The notes below the pieces were generated by a model. The model saw only the letters and a list, made by a program, of their open reading frames with translations. It made no database searches and was not told where the DNA came from. The position numbers were made by a program, and so were the translations under genes. From JAXMHN01 sp964578605 (GTDB taxonomy: Bacteria > Verrucomicrobiota > Verrucomicrobiia > Limisphaerales > SIBE01), in contig CAZODO010000004.1 in assembly GCA_964578605.1 (NCBI GenBank), forward strand, positions 40,159-104,158: a stretch of DNA of 64,000 nucleotides. Reading direction: 5' to 3'. Shown piece after piece: positions 52,384 through 60,814 of this stretch; positions within the stretch are counted from its first letter, which is position 1, and each line of letters opens with the position of its first letter.

Positions 52384-53310
52384 ATGCAAGCCACAAGCCT
52401 CTGTTCACGCAGGCAGTTTCTTGCCAGCCTCAGCGTCGGTGCTGCCGCAGCGGTTATGGGCAGGGGTGCGGAACTTCCCGGCATGGCAGCCGAGCCGGAA
52501 TTCCCTCCTGTCGCCTTGTTCAGCAAGATCTGCCAGGAACTGAACCTTGGCTTTGAACAGACCGCGGAAGTTATCGCCCAGGCGGGTCTCGATGGGATCG
52601 ATTGCCCCGTGCGTCCGGGCGGCCAAGTGTCGCCTGCGCGTGTGGCGGACGACTTGCCGCGCTTCGCCCAGGCGCTTGAACGGCACCGCGTTCGTTTGCT
52701 GCTTCTAACCACCGCCATCAAGGGAACAGACTCGCCGGCAGCGGAAACCACCCTGAGAACGGCTCGCGCCCTTGGCGTGAAGTACTACCGGCTCGGGTAT
52801 TGGAGCTACCGCCCGGGCACCTCGCCCCGGAAAGTCCTGGACGAGGCCAAGGCTCAGCTCAAGGACCTCGCGGCCATGAACAAGGAGCTTGGCACATGCG
52901 CCCTTCTCCAGAACCACGCCGGAACCGATCTTGTCGGCGCGAAGGTGAGGGACTTCTGGGAGCTTGCCAGCGGATTTTCGCCGGACGAAGTGGCCGTTGC
53001 TTTCGATATCGGGCACGCGCTGAACGAGCTGCCGCAGACCTGGCAACCGGAGTTCGACCGGCTCAAGTCGCATTGCCGCGTCGCCTACGTGAAGGATTGG
53101 AAGCGCGGCGTGGGCTTCGTGCCCTTCGGAGAAGGAGAAATCGCCGCCAGCGGCTTCTTCAAGCGCTTCAAAACAGTGCAGGTGGGCGCGCCCATCTCCC
53201 TGCATACCGAATACGACTGGACCGACGGGGGCCGCAACAAGACTCCCGCGGCGCTTGCCGCCGCCTTGCGCCGCGACCTGCGGGTGACCAAGGACTGGTG
53301 GACTGCCTAA
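52384..53310 (+). CDS. Exported xylose-isomerase-like TIM-barrel protein
   Basis: 308 residues. Tat signal (SRRQFLASLSVGAAAAVMG), then an AP endonuclease 2/xylose isomerase-type TIM barrel: FEQTAEVIAQAGLDGIDCPV, ALGVKYYRLGYW, LLQNHAGTDLVG, VAFDIGHALNEL, HTEYDWTDGG. Metal ligands are plausible in the NH, D-x-GH and HTE segments. Such proteins are sugar epimerases or isomerases, or inositol-catabolic enzymes; no substrate can be given. A GTG at 52363 is an alternative start. The MFS gene starts 12 bp downstream, then an enolase-superfamily gene, which suggests one sugar-acid cluster. Confidence 0.8.
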   Translation: MQATSLCSRRQFLASLSVGAAAAVMGRGAELPGMAAEPEFPPVALFSKICQELNLGFEQTAEVIAQAGLDGIDCPVRPGGQVSPARVADDLPRFAQALERHRVRLLLLTTAIKGTDSPAAETTLRTARALGVKYYRLGYWSYRPGTSPRKVLDEAKAQLKDLAAMNKELGTCALLQNHAGTDLVGAKVRDFWELASGFSPDEVAVAFDIGHALNELPQTWQPEFDRLKSHCRVAYVKDWKRGVGFVPFGEGEIAASGFFKRFKTVQVGAPISLHTEYDWTDGGRNKTPAALAAALRRDLRVTKDWWTA

Positions 53311-53321
53311 CCTCTTCGCGC

Positions 53322-54728
53322 ATGAGCAAGAATTCCTCAGATGCGCCCGCTTTCGAGACGCCTCCACCCGCAGTTCCCAATGTTCCAAGCCAAGGCTCCG
53401 CCCTGACCCGCGGCCAATGGATGGTGCTGCTCGCGGCGTTCCTTGGCTGGCTTTTCGACGGCTACGAAATGGGCCTGTTCCCTGTGATCGCCCGGCCGGC
53501 CTTGAAGGATCTTCTGGGCGGCGTGGGCGATGACAAAGTGGGGCCCTGGATGGCCATCATTACGGCCGGGTTCCTGGTGGGCGCCGCGTTCGGTGGCCTT
53601 GTCTTTGGCTGGTTAGGCGATCGCATCGGCCGGGTGAAGGCCATGGCCTTGAGCATCCTCGTCTACTCGCTGGTGACGGGGTGTGCTTATTGGGCCACGA
53701 GCCCGGTCCACCTGATGATCGTGCGGTTCGTCTCGGCCCTGGGCATGGGCGGGCAATGGTCGCTCGGCGTGGCGCTTGTCATGGAATGCTGGCCGGAGAA
53801 ATGGCGGCCGTTGCTCGCGGGCGCGATCGGTGCGGCGTCCAATGTTGGGTTCTTCCTGGTGGGGCTCACGGCGTGGGCCAGCCCCGTCACGCCGGAATCG
53901 TGGCGCTGGATGCTTCTCGTGGCCGCGGTGCCTGCGTTTCTCGTGGTGTTTATCATGCTGGCCGTGCCCGAATCCGAGCGCTGGAAGCGCGCTGTGGTCG
54001 CGCGAGTTTCGCATCCGCTCCGCGAGGTCTTCGGCCCGGGTCTGCGAAACCGCACGTTGCTTGCCATTGTGTTCGCGTCGGTGGCGTTGATCGGCACTTG
54101 GGGATCGGTGCAATGGATTCCCTTGTGGGCAAATCAACTGGTTTCCGAGCAAGGGTTCGCCGATCTGAAAACCCAGCACCCTGAATGGTACGCAGACGCC
54201 GTCACGGCTGAACTGACCGCCGCCAAAACCGCAGCCGAGACCACCGTCCAGCGGGCGGCAGGGACCGCCACGGCCAATATCCAGATGATCCAGGGGATCG
54301 GCGCCATTATCGGCACGTTGCTGGCGCCCCTGATAGGCGCGCGACTGGGGAGGCGTCCGGCCTACTTCCTCTTGTGCCTGGCGTCCGTGGTCGTCTCCGC
54401 CGTGACCTTCCGCGGGCTCACGAGCTACGGGATGCTTTTCCTGGGGATGGCTCTGCTCATGAGCCTTGCCACCGCGTCGTTCTACGGATGGTTCCCGCTC
54501 TACTTTCCGGAACTGTTCCCGACCCGGGTGCGTGCCACGGGTCAGGGAGTCAGCTTCAACACCGGCCGAATCCTGGCGGCTGGCGGCGCCATTACCCAAG
54601 GCCAGTTGGTGGCCCATTTCGGGGGCAGTTACGCGCAGGCAGGGGCTATCGTGACGCTGGTTTACCTGTTTGGCATGGCCCTGATCTGGTTCGCCCCGGA
54701 AACAAAAGGCAAGCCGTTGCCCGACTGA
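53322..54728 (+). CDS. MFS transporter of the sugar/aromatic acid type
   Basis: 468 residues, about 12 membrane helices. N-terminal GWLFDGYEMGLF and the loop motif GWLGDRIGRVKAM, with the second-half variant IGARLGRRPAYFLLC, mark the D-x-GYD sugar-acid/aromatic-acid:H+ symporter group. A ~45-residue hydrophilic insert after helix 7 (EQGFADLKTQHPEW and onward) is unusual and predicted helical. The start at 53322 is used because upstream codons lie inside the previous gene. Middle gene of the cassette. Confidence 0.9.
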   Translation: MSKNSSDAPAFETPPPAVPNVPSQGSALTRGQWMVLLAAFLGWLFDGYEMGLFPVIARPALKDLLGGVGDDKVGPWMAIITAGFLVGAAFGGLVFGWLGDRIGRVKAMALSILVYSLVTGCAYWATSPVHLMIVRFVSALGMGGQWSLGVALVMECWPEKWRPLLAGAIGAASNVGFFLVGLTAWASPVTPESWRWMLLVAAVPAFLVVFIMLAVPESERWKRAVVARVSHPLREVFGPGLRNRTLLAIVFASVALIGTWGSVQWIPLWANQLVSEQGFADLKTQHPEWYADAVTAELTAAKTAAETTVQRAAGTATANIQMIQGIGAIIGTLLAPLIGARLGRRPAYFLLCLASVVVSAVTFRGLTSYGMLFLGMALLMSLATASFYGWFPLYFPELFPTRVRATGQGVSFNTGRILAAGGAITQGQLVAHFGGSYAQAGAIVTLVYLFGMALIWFAPETKGKPLPD

Positions 54729-54775
54729 GCCCCAGCGCCCCGCCAGGCGCGCGGGTCCGGCGCGGCATTCGATCC

Positions 54776-56203
54776 ATGAAACACCCCACCGACATCCAAC
54801 CCGCAGGCGCCACCCTCTACTTTCTTCCGGTGCGCACGCGCGTGCCGCTCAAGTTCGGCCCCGAAACGCTGACCGAAGTCACGTGCGCCCGGGTCAGCCT
54901 CCGAGTGGTCGATCGGCAGGGCAAGATTGCCGAAGGCTGGGGCGAAACGCCGCTAAGCGTCCAATGGGTCTGGCCGAGCAGCAAACCCTACCAGGCCCGG
55001 CACGAGGCGCTCATGAGCTTCTGTCGCGACATCGCGCAAGCCTGGGCCACATTCACCGAAGCCGGGCACCCGATCGAAGTGGGCCACGCGTTCAAAGAGC
55101 AGGTCCTGCCCAAACGCCTGGCTCTTGCCAACGCGAATCTTCCGGCCGGCGCGGAGCCGATCCCGTGGCTGGCAGCCCTTGTGTGCTGTTCGGCCTTCGA
55201 TATTGCCCTGCACGATGCTTACGGACAACTCTTGGGCTGCGACGTCTATGCCACTTACGGTCCGGCGCACATGAACCATGACCTGGCGCATTTCCTTACG
55301 CCGGTCAAAGGCTCGGACGTTTCCTTCTCAGGCAAGTTCCCGTCCGACTTTCTGCGCCAACCCCGCCAGGACCAACTGCGCGCCTGGCACTTGGTGGGCG
55401 GACTCGATCCTCTGGAACCCGGGGATCTGCAGGGCAACGAGCCCAGCGATGGTTATCCGGTGCTCCTCAGCGACTGGATCCGCCGCGACGGCCTGACCTG
55501 CCTCAAAGTCAAGCTGCGCGGCAACGATTGGGACTGGGATTACAACCGCCTGGTGCGCGTCGGGCGCATGGCGGTCGCGCATGAGGTCGAGTGGCTCTCG
55601 GCCGACTTCAATTGCACCGTGACCGATCCCGCTTGGGTGGCGTCGCTGCTCGACCGGCTGCGGGACGAACATCCCCGGGTTTACGGCATGATCCTCTACG
55701 TCGAGCAACCGTTCCCTTACGACCTGGAGCGTCTTCGTATCGACACCCATTCCGTGTCCGCACGCAAACCGCTCTTTCTTGACGAAAGCGCGCATGACTG
55801 GCGGCTGATTGCTTTGGGCCGCGAACTGGGCTGGTCTGGCGTGGCCCTAAAGACGTGCAAGACCCAGACCGAAGCCGTCCTTAGCGCTTGCTGGGCCAAC
55901 GCGCACGGGATGCCGCTCATGGTCCAGGACCTGAGCAACCCGATGCTGGCCCAAATCCCGCACCTGCTCCTCGCGTCGCACACGGGCACGATCATGGGCG
56001 TCGAGACCAACGGCATGCAGTTTTACCCCGAAGCGTCTCTTCCCGAGCAAGCCGTCCATCCTGGCGTCTACCAGCGGCGCGGGGGCAAGGTTGATCTTGC
56101 GACGATCCGCGGGCCCGGTTTTGGCTACCGGCTGGCGGAAATTCAACGGCAATTGGCTGCCCCCGCCGCAAGCTTTGGGGCACCGGAACCCGGGGTGGGA
56201 TGA
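54776..56203 (+). CDS. Enolase-superfamily (mandelate racemase/muconate lactonising) enzyme
   Basis: 475 residues. Barrel with the superfamily signature: K244-x-K246 (TCLKVKLRG), metal ligands D277 (SADFNCT), E310 (YVEQPF) and D336 (FLDESAHD), and a second lysine K359 (VALKTCK) opposite. The KxK and K pair suggest proton abstraction from both faces, as in dipeptide epimerases or muconate cycloisomerases rather than classic acid-sugar dehydratases (His-Asp pair). The capping domain (residues 1-140, MKHPTDIQPAGATLYFLPV) is longer than usual. It ends the cassette with a TIM-barrel protein and an MFS permease; natural substrate unknown. Confidence 0.82.
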   Translation: MKHPTDIQPAGATLYFLPVRTRVPLKFGPETLTEVTCARVSLRVVDRQGKIAEGWGETPLSVQWVWPSSKPYQARHEALMSFCRDIAQAWATFTEAGHPIEVGHAFKEQVLPKRLALANANLPAGAEPIPWLAALVCCSAFDIALHDAYGQLLGCDVYATYGPAHMNHDLAHFLTPVKGSDVSFSGKFPSDFLRQPRQDQLRAWHLVGGLDPLEPGDLQGNEPSDGYPVLLSDWIRRDGLTCLKVKLRGNDWDWDYNRLVRVGRMAVAHEVEWLSADFNCTVTDPAWVASLLDRLRDEHPRVYGMILYVEQPFPYDLERLRIDTHSVSARKPLFLDESAHDWRLIALGRELGWSGVALKTCKTQTEAVLSACWANAHGMPLMVQDLSNPMLAQIPHLLLASHTGTIMGVETNGMQFYPEASLPEQAVHPGVYQRRGGKVDLATIRGPGFGYRLAEIQRQLAAPAASFGAPEPGVG

Positions 56204-56540
56204 AGCGCCAGGGCCGGGTTTAGCAATGCGGGCTCCTCACGGGCATGGTTCGAAGCCATTCCGTCTTTCCTTCGCTGCTCGAAGGGTGGTTTTCGAAGCA
56301 AAGCCGAAGGAGATCCGAACAAGTTCCGAAGAAGTTCCGAACGAGTTCCGCACCGGCTTCGCTGAAAGACCCCTTCAGCATTCAATCCGGAGGGGAGGGG
56401 CAATTTGATATCGAGAAACACCACCGCGGGCAGCGGGTAAGACCAGCGAGCGGAGTACTTCCCAGTCCCTTCCACATGGTTCCGGCAGGGAAGCAATCGC
56501 GGCCTTGATCCGCGCCGCCAATCCCTTCACCCTGTGGCCG
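56204..56540. other. 337-bp intergenic region with array F
   Basis: Array F fills 56296-56361. The bases after it to 56540 contain no recognisable gene or clear terminator. They include the leader of hisF, whose frame is open to 56505 (TTG) without family homology. Confidence 0.45.
56296..56361. repeat. 11-bp-period array F
   Basis: Six consecutive units in register: AAGCAAAGCCG, AAGGAGATCCG, AACAAGTTCCG, AAGAAGTTCCG, AACGAGTTCCG, CACCGGCTTCG. All end in CCG or TCG. Neighbouring units contain GAAC..GTTC arms, so the array can form several small hairpins rather than one large one. Confidence 0.8.
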
Positions 56541-57314
56541 ATGCTCGCTAAACGCGTCATTCCTTGCCTCGATGTCCATGCGGGACACGTCACTCGGGGC
56601 GTCCAATTCGGCAAAGCCGAAGCCGGGGAACTTCGCAACGTCGGCGACCCCGTCGAACTGGCCATGCGTTACAATGAGCAAGGCGCCGATGAAATGGTCT
56701 TTTTCGACATCACCGCCAGCGCCCACGGACGGGCCACCATGGTCGATGTGATCAAGCGGGTCGCGGAACGTTGTTTTATGCCTCTGACGGTCGGCGGGGG
56801 TGTCCGCACCGTTGCCGACATGCAGGCGATGCTTCAAGCCGGGGCCGACAAGGTGAGCATCAATTCGGCCGCACTGGACGATCCGAAACTCATCGCCCAA
56901 GGCGCCGCCAAGTTCGGCAGTCAATGCATCGTCGTCTCTATCGATGCCAAGCAGGTGGTCCCCGGGCGCTGGGAAGTCTTCGCGCAAGGCGGGCGCAAAC
57001 CCACCGGACTCGACGCCCTCGGCTGGGCGCGGCGCGCCGTGGATCTGGGCGCGGGCGAGATCGTCCTTAACAGCATCGATGCCGACGGCACCAAGGCCGG
57101 CTTCGATATCCCGATCACGCGCGCGATCAGCGAAGCTGTCAGCGTCCCGGTCGTGGCGAGCGGCGGCGCCGGAACCCGGGAACATATGGCCGGCGTCCTG
57201 ATCGAAGGCAAAGCCGATGCCGTTCTTGCCGCCAGCATCTTTCACTTTGGCGAACTGACTGTTGGCGAGGTGAAGCGCTACCTGGCCACGCGGGGAATCC
57301 CGGTCAGGCTGTGA
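56541..57314 (+). CDS. hisF: Imidazole glycerol phosphate synthase subunit HisF
   Basis: 257 residues, TIM barrel. The two catalytic aspartates are visible: D11 in VIPCLDVHAG and the second in CIVVSIDAK. TVGGGVRTVAD and VVASGGAGTREHM are phosphate-binding loops. With HisH it makes imidazole glycerol phosphate and AICAR in histidine synthesis. The start at 56541 gives the standard MLAKRVIPCLDV. No other his gene is nearby, so the histidine genes are scattered in this genome. Confidence 0.97.
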   Translation: MLAKRVIPCLDVHAGHVTRGVQFGKAEAGELRNVGDPVELAMRYNEQGADEMVFFDITASAHGRATMVDVIKRVAERCFMPLTVGGGVRTVADMQAMLQAGADKVSINSAALDDPKLIAQGAAKFGSQCIVVSIDAKQVVPGRWEVFAQGGRKPTGLDALGWARRAVDLGAGEIVLNSIDADGTKAGFDIPITRAISEAVSVPVVASGGAGTREHMAGVLIEGKADAVLAASIFHFGELTVGEVKRYLATRGIPVRL

Positions 57315-57347
57315 GCCAGGCGTCCTGAGCGCCCCCGGACGTGACCG

Positions 57348-57362
57348 ATGACAATTTGTCAT
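57348..57362. promoter_or_regulatory. Perfect 15-bp palindrome upstream of aminotransferase
   Basis: ATGACAA-T-TTGTCAT, 83 bp before the aminotransferase start at 57446 and 33 bp after hisF. Size suits a dimeric repressor site. No cognate regulator is in the window; function is inferred. Confidence 0.45.
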
Positions 57363-57445
57363 TCAACCGCCACGAACCCGGTCCGCACCTCTCGGCAGGC
57401 GCTTTTTTCTTTGAACTCCCGCGGGTTTTGCTTTTGCCTAGGACC

Positions 57446-58621
57446 ATGGCGTCACCGCTCCAATTGTCAGGTTTCATTGCCGACCACGTCCGTGGGATTC
57501 CGCGCTCCGGAATCCGCGAGTTCTTCGATATTGTCCAGACGCAGGCCGGAGTGATTTCGCTGGGCGTGGGCGAACCGGATTTTGTCACGCCCTGGCACAT
57601 TCGCGAAGCCGCCATTTACGCGCTGGAACATGGCAAGACGAGTTACACCTCCAACTTGGGCCTGCTCAAACTGCGGCGAGCGATCAGCAGCCATCTGGAG
57701 TCGAACTTTGGCGTTTCCTACAACCCGGACACCCAGATCCTCATCGCCGTGGGCGTGAGCGAAGCCCTGGACATCGCCCTGCGCGCCCTGATCAATCCGG
57801 GCGACGAAATCCTTTACCACGAGCCCTGTTACGTTTCGTATTCACCCAGCGTTGCGCTGGCGCACGGGGTTGCCGTTCCCATTGCGTGTTCCGCCCAGAA
57901 CGGGTTTGCGGTCAAAGCGGACGCGATCGAGAAGGCGGTCACCCCGCGCAGCAAGGTGCTCGTCTTGAACTTCCCGACTAACCCGACCGGCGGCACCATG
58001 ACCCGGCTGGAGCTGCTTCAAATTGCCGAAGTGGTCCTCCGCCACAATCTCCTGGTCATCACCGACGAGATTTACTCCGAACTGACCTTCGAAGGCGAAC
58101 ACGTCAGCATTGCCTCCTTGCCCGGGATGCGCGAACGCACGATCTTCCTGCATGGCTTTTCCAAGGCTTACGCCATGACGGGCTTCCGGATCGGGTACGC
58201 GTGCGGCCCGGCCGAGCTTATCGAAGCCATGATGCGCATTCATCAGTACTCGATGCTCTGCGCCAGCATCATCAGCCAGGAAGCCGCTCTCGAAGCCATC
58301 GAGCATGGCCAATCCGACACCGCCGACATGCGCGAGCATTACCGGGTGCGGCGCAATTACATCGTGAGCGCCCTGAACGAGATGGGGCTGACTTGCCACC
58401 TGCCTCGGGGATCGTTCTACGCCTTCCCATGCGTCAAGTCCACGGGACTGACCTCGAGCGAATTCGCGCTTCGCCTGTTGAAGGAGGAGAAGGTCGCGTG
58501 CGTGCCTGGCAGCGCGTTCGGCCGCAGCGGCGAGGGTTACCTGCGCTGCTGTTTCGCGACCTCGCTCGATCAGATCCAGACGGCCATGGAGCGGATGGCT
58601 CGGTTTGTCAAACGCCTTTAA
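57446..58621 (+). CDS. Class I/II PLP-dependent aminotransferase
   Basis: 391 residues, fold type I. PLP lysine K240 in HGFSKAYAMTGFRIG; VLNFPTNPTGG and ITDEIYSELTFEG are family motifs; a C-terminal GYLRCCFATS carries the substrate-binding arginine. It is close to aspartate/aromatic or kynurenine-type aminotransferases found across Verrucomicrobiota; the amino-acid partner cannot be fixed. The start at 57446 gives MASPLQLSGFIADHVRGIPRSGIREFF; the frame runs 35 codons further up without homology. Adjacent to hisF (131 bp), so a histidinol-phosphate role is possible, but the sequence is not that of HisC. Confidence 0.9.
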   Translation: MASPLQLSGFIADHVRGIPRSGIREFFDIVQTQAGVISLGVGEPDFVTPWHIREAAIYALEHGKTSYTSNLGLLKLRRAISSHLESNFGVSYNPDTQILIAVGVSEALDIALRALINPGDEILYHEPCYVSYSPSVALAHGVAVPIACSAQNGFAVKADAIEKAVTPRSKVLVLNFPTNPTGGTMTRLELLQIAEVVLRHNLLVITDEIYSELTFEGEHVSIASLPGMRERTIFLHGFSKAYAMTGFRIGYACGPAELIEAMMRIHQYSMLCASIISQEAALEAIEHGQSDTADMREHYRVRRNYIVSALNEMGLTCHLPRGSFYAFPCVKSTGLTSSEFALRLLKEEKVACVPGSAFGRSGEGYLRCCFATSLDQIQTAMERMARFVKRL

Positions 58622-58947
58622 GACCCGCCTCGCTGAGGCTTAATCGCCCGCGGAGCACAAGCTCAACGTCCCGGGCGAGTTCGTCGCCGGCGAAATCACC
58701 GCACCCGCCTTGTCGGCCCCGGAGCCCGTGACTTGCGCCGTCGTCCTGCGGCGCCAAACGGGCGTGGGCCAAACCTGGACGAATTCGGGATGGCGCGAGT
58801 TCATCGCGTCCGCACTTCACGAGGGCTGGCCCGGCGGCCCGGCCCTGCCTTGCTTGGCGCAAAGCCGGACTCCACTTGCGCAATCCCGCCAGGAATGAGA
58901 TGCTACGATCAGAGCCAGACCCAAAACCACCAACAAACGGTGTGCCT
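58622..58947. other. 326-bp intergenic region
   Basis: It includes a short hairpin GCCTC-GCT-GAGGC just past the aminotransferase stop and the REP-like core at 58833-58850. Several short open frames cross it in all frames, but none has a ribosome binding site and homology that I could support. Confidence 0.4.
58833..58850 (+). repeat. REP-like GC-rich core, copy 3
   Basis: CGGCGGCCCGGCCCTGCC, preceded by GGCTGGCC. It shares the 18-bp core with copies at 42577 and 48101. Confidence 0.55.
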
Positions 58948-59274
58948 ATGAAGATCACCGCTGATGATTGGCACTTCCGGTCGTTCGAAAACGACACGCT
59001 CGCCATCGACCTGTTCCTTAGCAACGGCCAGCACGCCATCCTGGAAGTCTCCCCAATGAAGAACGCCAACGCGCCGAACGGGCAGATCCCCGAGATGGTC
59101 GTGTTCTGCGAGTTCCCGGGCGAAAAAGTGGCTGAGGAAAGCTGCGTGGCTCGGTACGCCACGCGCCCGCCGGACCGAACGTGCGCCTGGAGCAACGTCC
59201 AGATCCCGCCGGCGCTGATGCAGCAGATCCGGCTGAAACTCGGCTACGGGGTCGATGAGGCGGCTGTCGCGTGA
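58948..59274 (+). CDS. Small protein of unknown function
   Basis: 108 residues, no signal peptide or membrane segment. Mixed αβ with MKITADDWHFRSFENDTLAIDLFLSNGQHAIL and a Cys-containing C-terminal half (VVFCEFPGEKVAEESCVARY). Codon use is like its neighbours. Its start codon is chosen at 58948; a longer frame to 58876 is less likely. I do not recognise the family. Confidence 0.55.
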   Translation: MKITADDWHFRSFENDTLAIDLFLSNGQHAILEVSPMKNANAPNGQIPEMVVFCEFPGEKVAEESCVARYATRPPDRTCAWSNVQIPPALMQQIRLKLGYGVDEAAVA

Positions 59275-59413
59275 AGGGCCCAACAGCCGTTCTGCAGAAG
59301 CCATTGGCCGCGGCAATGTCGGGACGCAACGGACCTGCACGACGCTCTCGATCGCACCCATTCTGAGCCCGAGGGTTGCCGAGGTTCGAAAGGACCTGTT
59401 ATCTTCCGCGGCT

Positions 59414-60715
59414 ATGAGCCGGTCCTATGTCACGGTGGTTGCCGCCTTGGTTTTCATCCGGTGCCTCTCCGCTGGAGAGCACTGGCCGCAATTTCGCGGT
59501 CCGAATGGCGACGGCCATTCCGATGCGCAGGGACTGCCGCCAAGTTGGAGCGAGGAGGCCAACGTGAAGTGGAAGACCCCCATTCATGACCTCGGCTGGT
59601 CTTCGCCGGTGATTTGGGGCGGGCAGATCTGGCTGACCACCGCGACCGAAGACGGGACGAGGCTTTACGCGGTGTGCGTGGATCGCAACTCCGGCGCGGT
59701 GGTCCATGACCTCAAGCTCTTTGAAGTGGAGAAGCCCCAGTTCGCCCACAAGTTCAACACGTACGCTTCCCCCACCCCCGTGATCGAGGAGGGGCGAGTG
59801 TACGTCACGTTCGGTTCGCCGGGAACGGCTTGCCTGGATACGAGCAACGGACGCGTCATTTGGGAGCGGCGCGACATCGAATGCAACCATTACCGGGGTG
59901 CGGGTTCTTCGCCCATCCTTCATGACGACCTGCTGATCATGAATTTCGACGGGAGCGATCTCCAGTTCGTGACCGCCTTGGACAAGCGCACAGGGCGGAC
60001 CGTCTGGCAAGTGAATCGGTCGATTGATTTTCAGGACCTCGATCCGGACGGCAAACCCACCCTCGAAGGCGATCTGCGCAAAGCGTTTTCCACACCGCAC
60101 ATCGCGCACCTTGACGGAAGGGCCGTCCTCCTTAGCAGCGGCGCGAAGGCGCATTACGCTTACGATCCGGCGACCGGCCACGAACTCTGGCGGGTGGAAG
60201 AACGCACGAGCCACTCGGCCAGCACCAGGCCTGTGGCCGGTCTGGGGCTGGTCTTTATCCCCACGGGCTGGTCCACCGGCGAGTTGCTCGCCATCCGGCC
60301 GGGGAAGGAAGGCGAAATCATCGATGCCAATCAGAAAACGCCGCCCGCTGGCACCCAACTGCGCGTGGCGTGGATGTCCAAACGGAGCGTGCCGAAAAAG
60401 CCGTCGCTCCTGCTGATCAAGGACCTCCTCTTTGCGCTCGACGACAATGGGATTGGCACGTGCTATGAAGCCGCGAGCGGCCAAACCGTTTGGCGCGAGC
60501 GAATTGGCGGGAATTACTCCGCATCTCCCGTGTTCGCCGGGGGCCGCATCTATTGTTTCAGCGAGGAAGGCAAGGCGACCGTCATCGAAGCCAGCCGCGA
60601 GTTCCGCAAGCTCTCCGAAAGCAACCTGGATGAGGGCTTTATGGCGTCGCCGGCTCTTGCAGGGAAGGCGCTGTTCCTGCGCACCCGGACGCACCTGTAC
60701 CGGATTGAAGAATAA
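59414..60715 (+). CDS. Secreted PQQ-like β-propeller protein
   Basis: 433 residues. A short signal (VVAALVFIRCLSAGEHW) precedes HWPQFRGPNGDGHSDAQGLP, the N-terminal mark of the Verrucomicrobiota/Planctomycetes PQQ-repeat proteins. Blades include VKWKTPIHDLGWSSPVIWGGQIW, TACLDTSNGRVIWERRD and TALDKRTGRTVWQVN. These resemble BamB or quinoprotein dehydrogenases, but the tryptophan-docking calcium/PQQ residues cannot be checked here, so it may be a binding or scaffold protein. Periplasmic. Confidence 0.85.
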   Translation: MSRSYVTVVAALVFIRCLSAGEHWPQFRGPNGDGHSDAQGLPPSWSEEANVKWKTPIHDLGWSSPVIWGGQIWLTTATEDGTRLYAVCVDRNSGAVVHDLKLFEVEKPQFAHKFNTYASPTPVIEEGRVYVTFGSPGTACLDTSNGRVIWERRDIECNHYRGAGSSPILHDDLLIMNFDGSDLQFVTALDKRTGRTVWQVNRSIDFQDLDPDGKPTLEGDLRKAFSTPHIAHLDGRAVLLSSGAKAHYAYDPATGHELWRVEERTSHSASTRPVAGLGLVFIPTGWSTGELLAIRPGKEGEIIDANQKTPPAGTQLRVAWMSKRSVPKKPSLLLIKDLLFALDDNGIGTCYEAASGQTVWRERIGGNYSASPVFAGGRIYCFSEEGKATVIEASREFRKLSESNLDEGFMASPALAGKALFLRTRTHLYRIEE

Positions 60716-60745
60716 GCGGCAGCTGTGTCTTGCCATGGCCGATTC

Positions 60746-60763
60746 CGTTGACTAAGGTCAACG
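60746..60763. promoter_or_regulatory. Perfect 7-bp hairpin upstream of corrinoid gene
   Basis: CGTTGAC-TAAG-GTCAACG, 51 bp before the corrinoid protein start. A tetraloop hairpin; it could be an operator, or the start of a leader structure. No cobalamin riboswitch core could be recognised in this 99-bp gap. Confidence 0.35.
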
Positions 60764-60814
60764 CAACCGACAAGCGACTCTATAGCGTGTGACCATCGTC
60801 TCATTCTGAAACCT

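Noticed and set aside
58608..59195. 195-codon minus-strand frame opposite the small hypothetical gene
   Set aside because: Composition is typical of an antisense shadow. No start signal or motif; the plus-strand small protein has a better start and more natural amino acid use.
60716..60814. Cobalamin or SAM riboswitch before the corrinoid/homocysteine methyltransferase genes
   Set aside because: The gap is only 99 bp and I could not find the conserved core of either riboswitch; only a small hairpin is visible.
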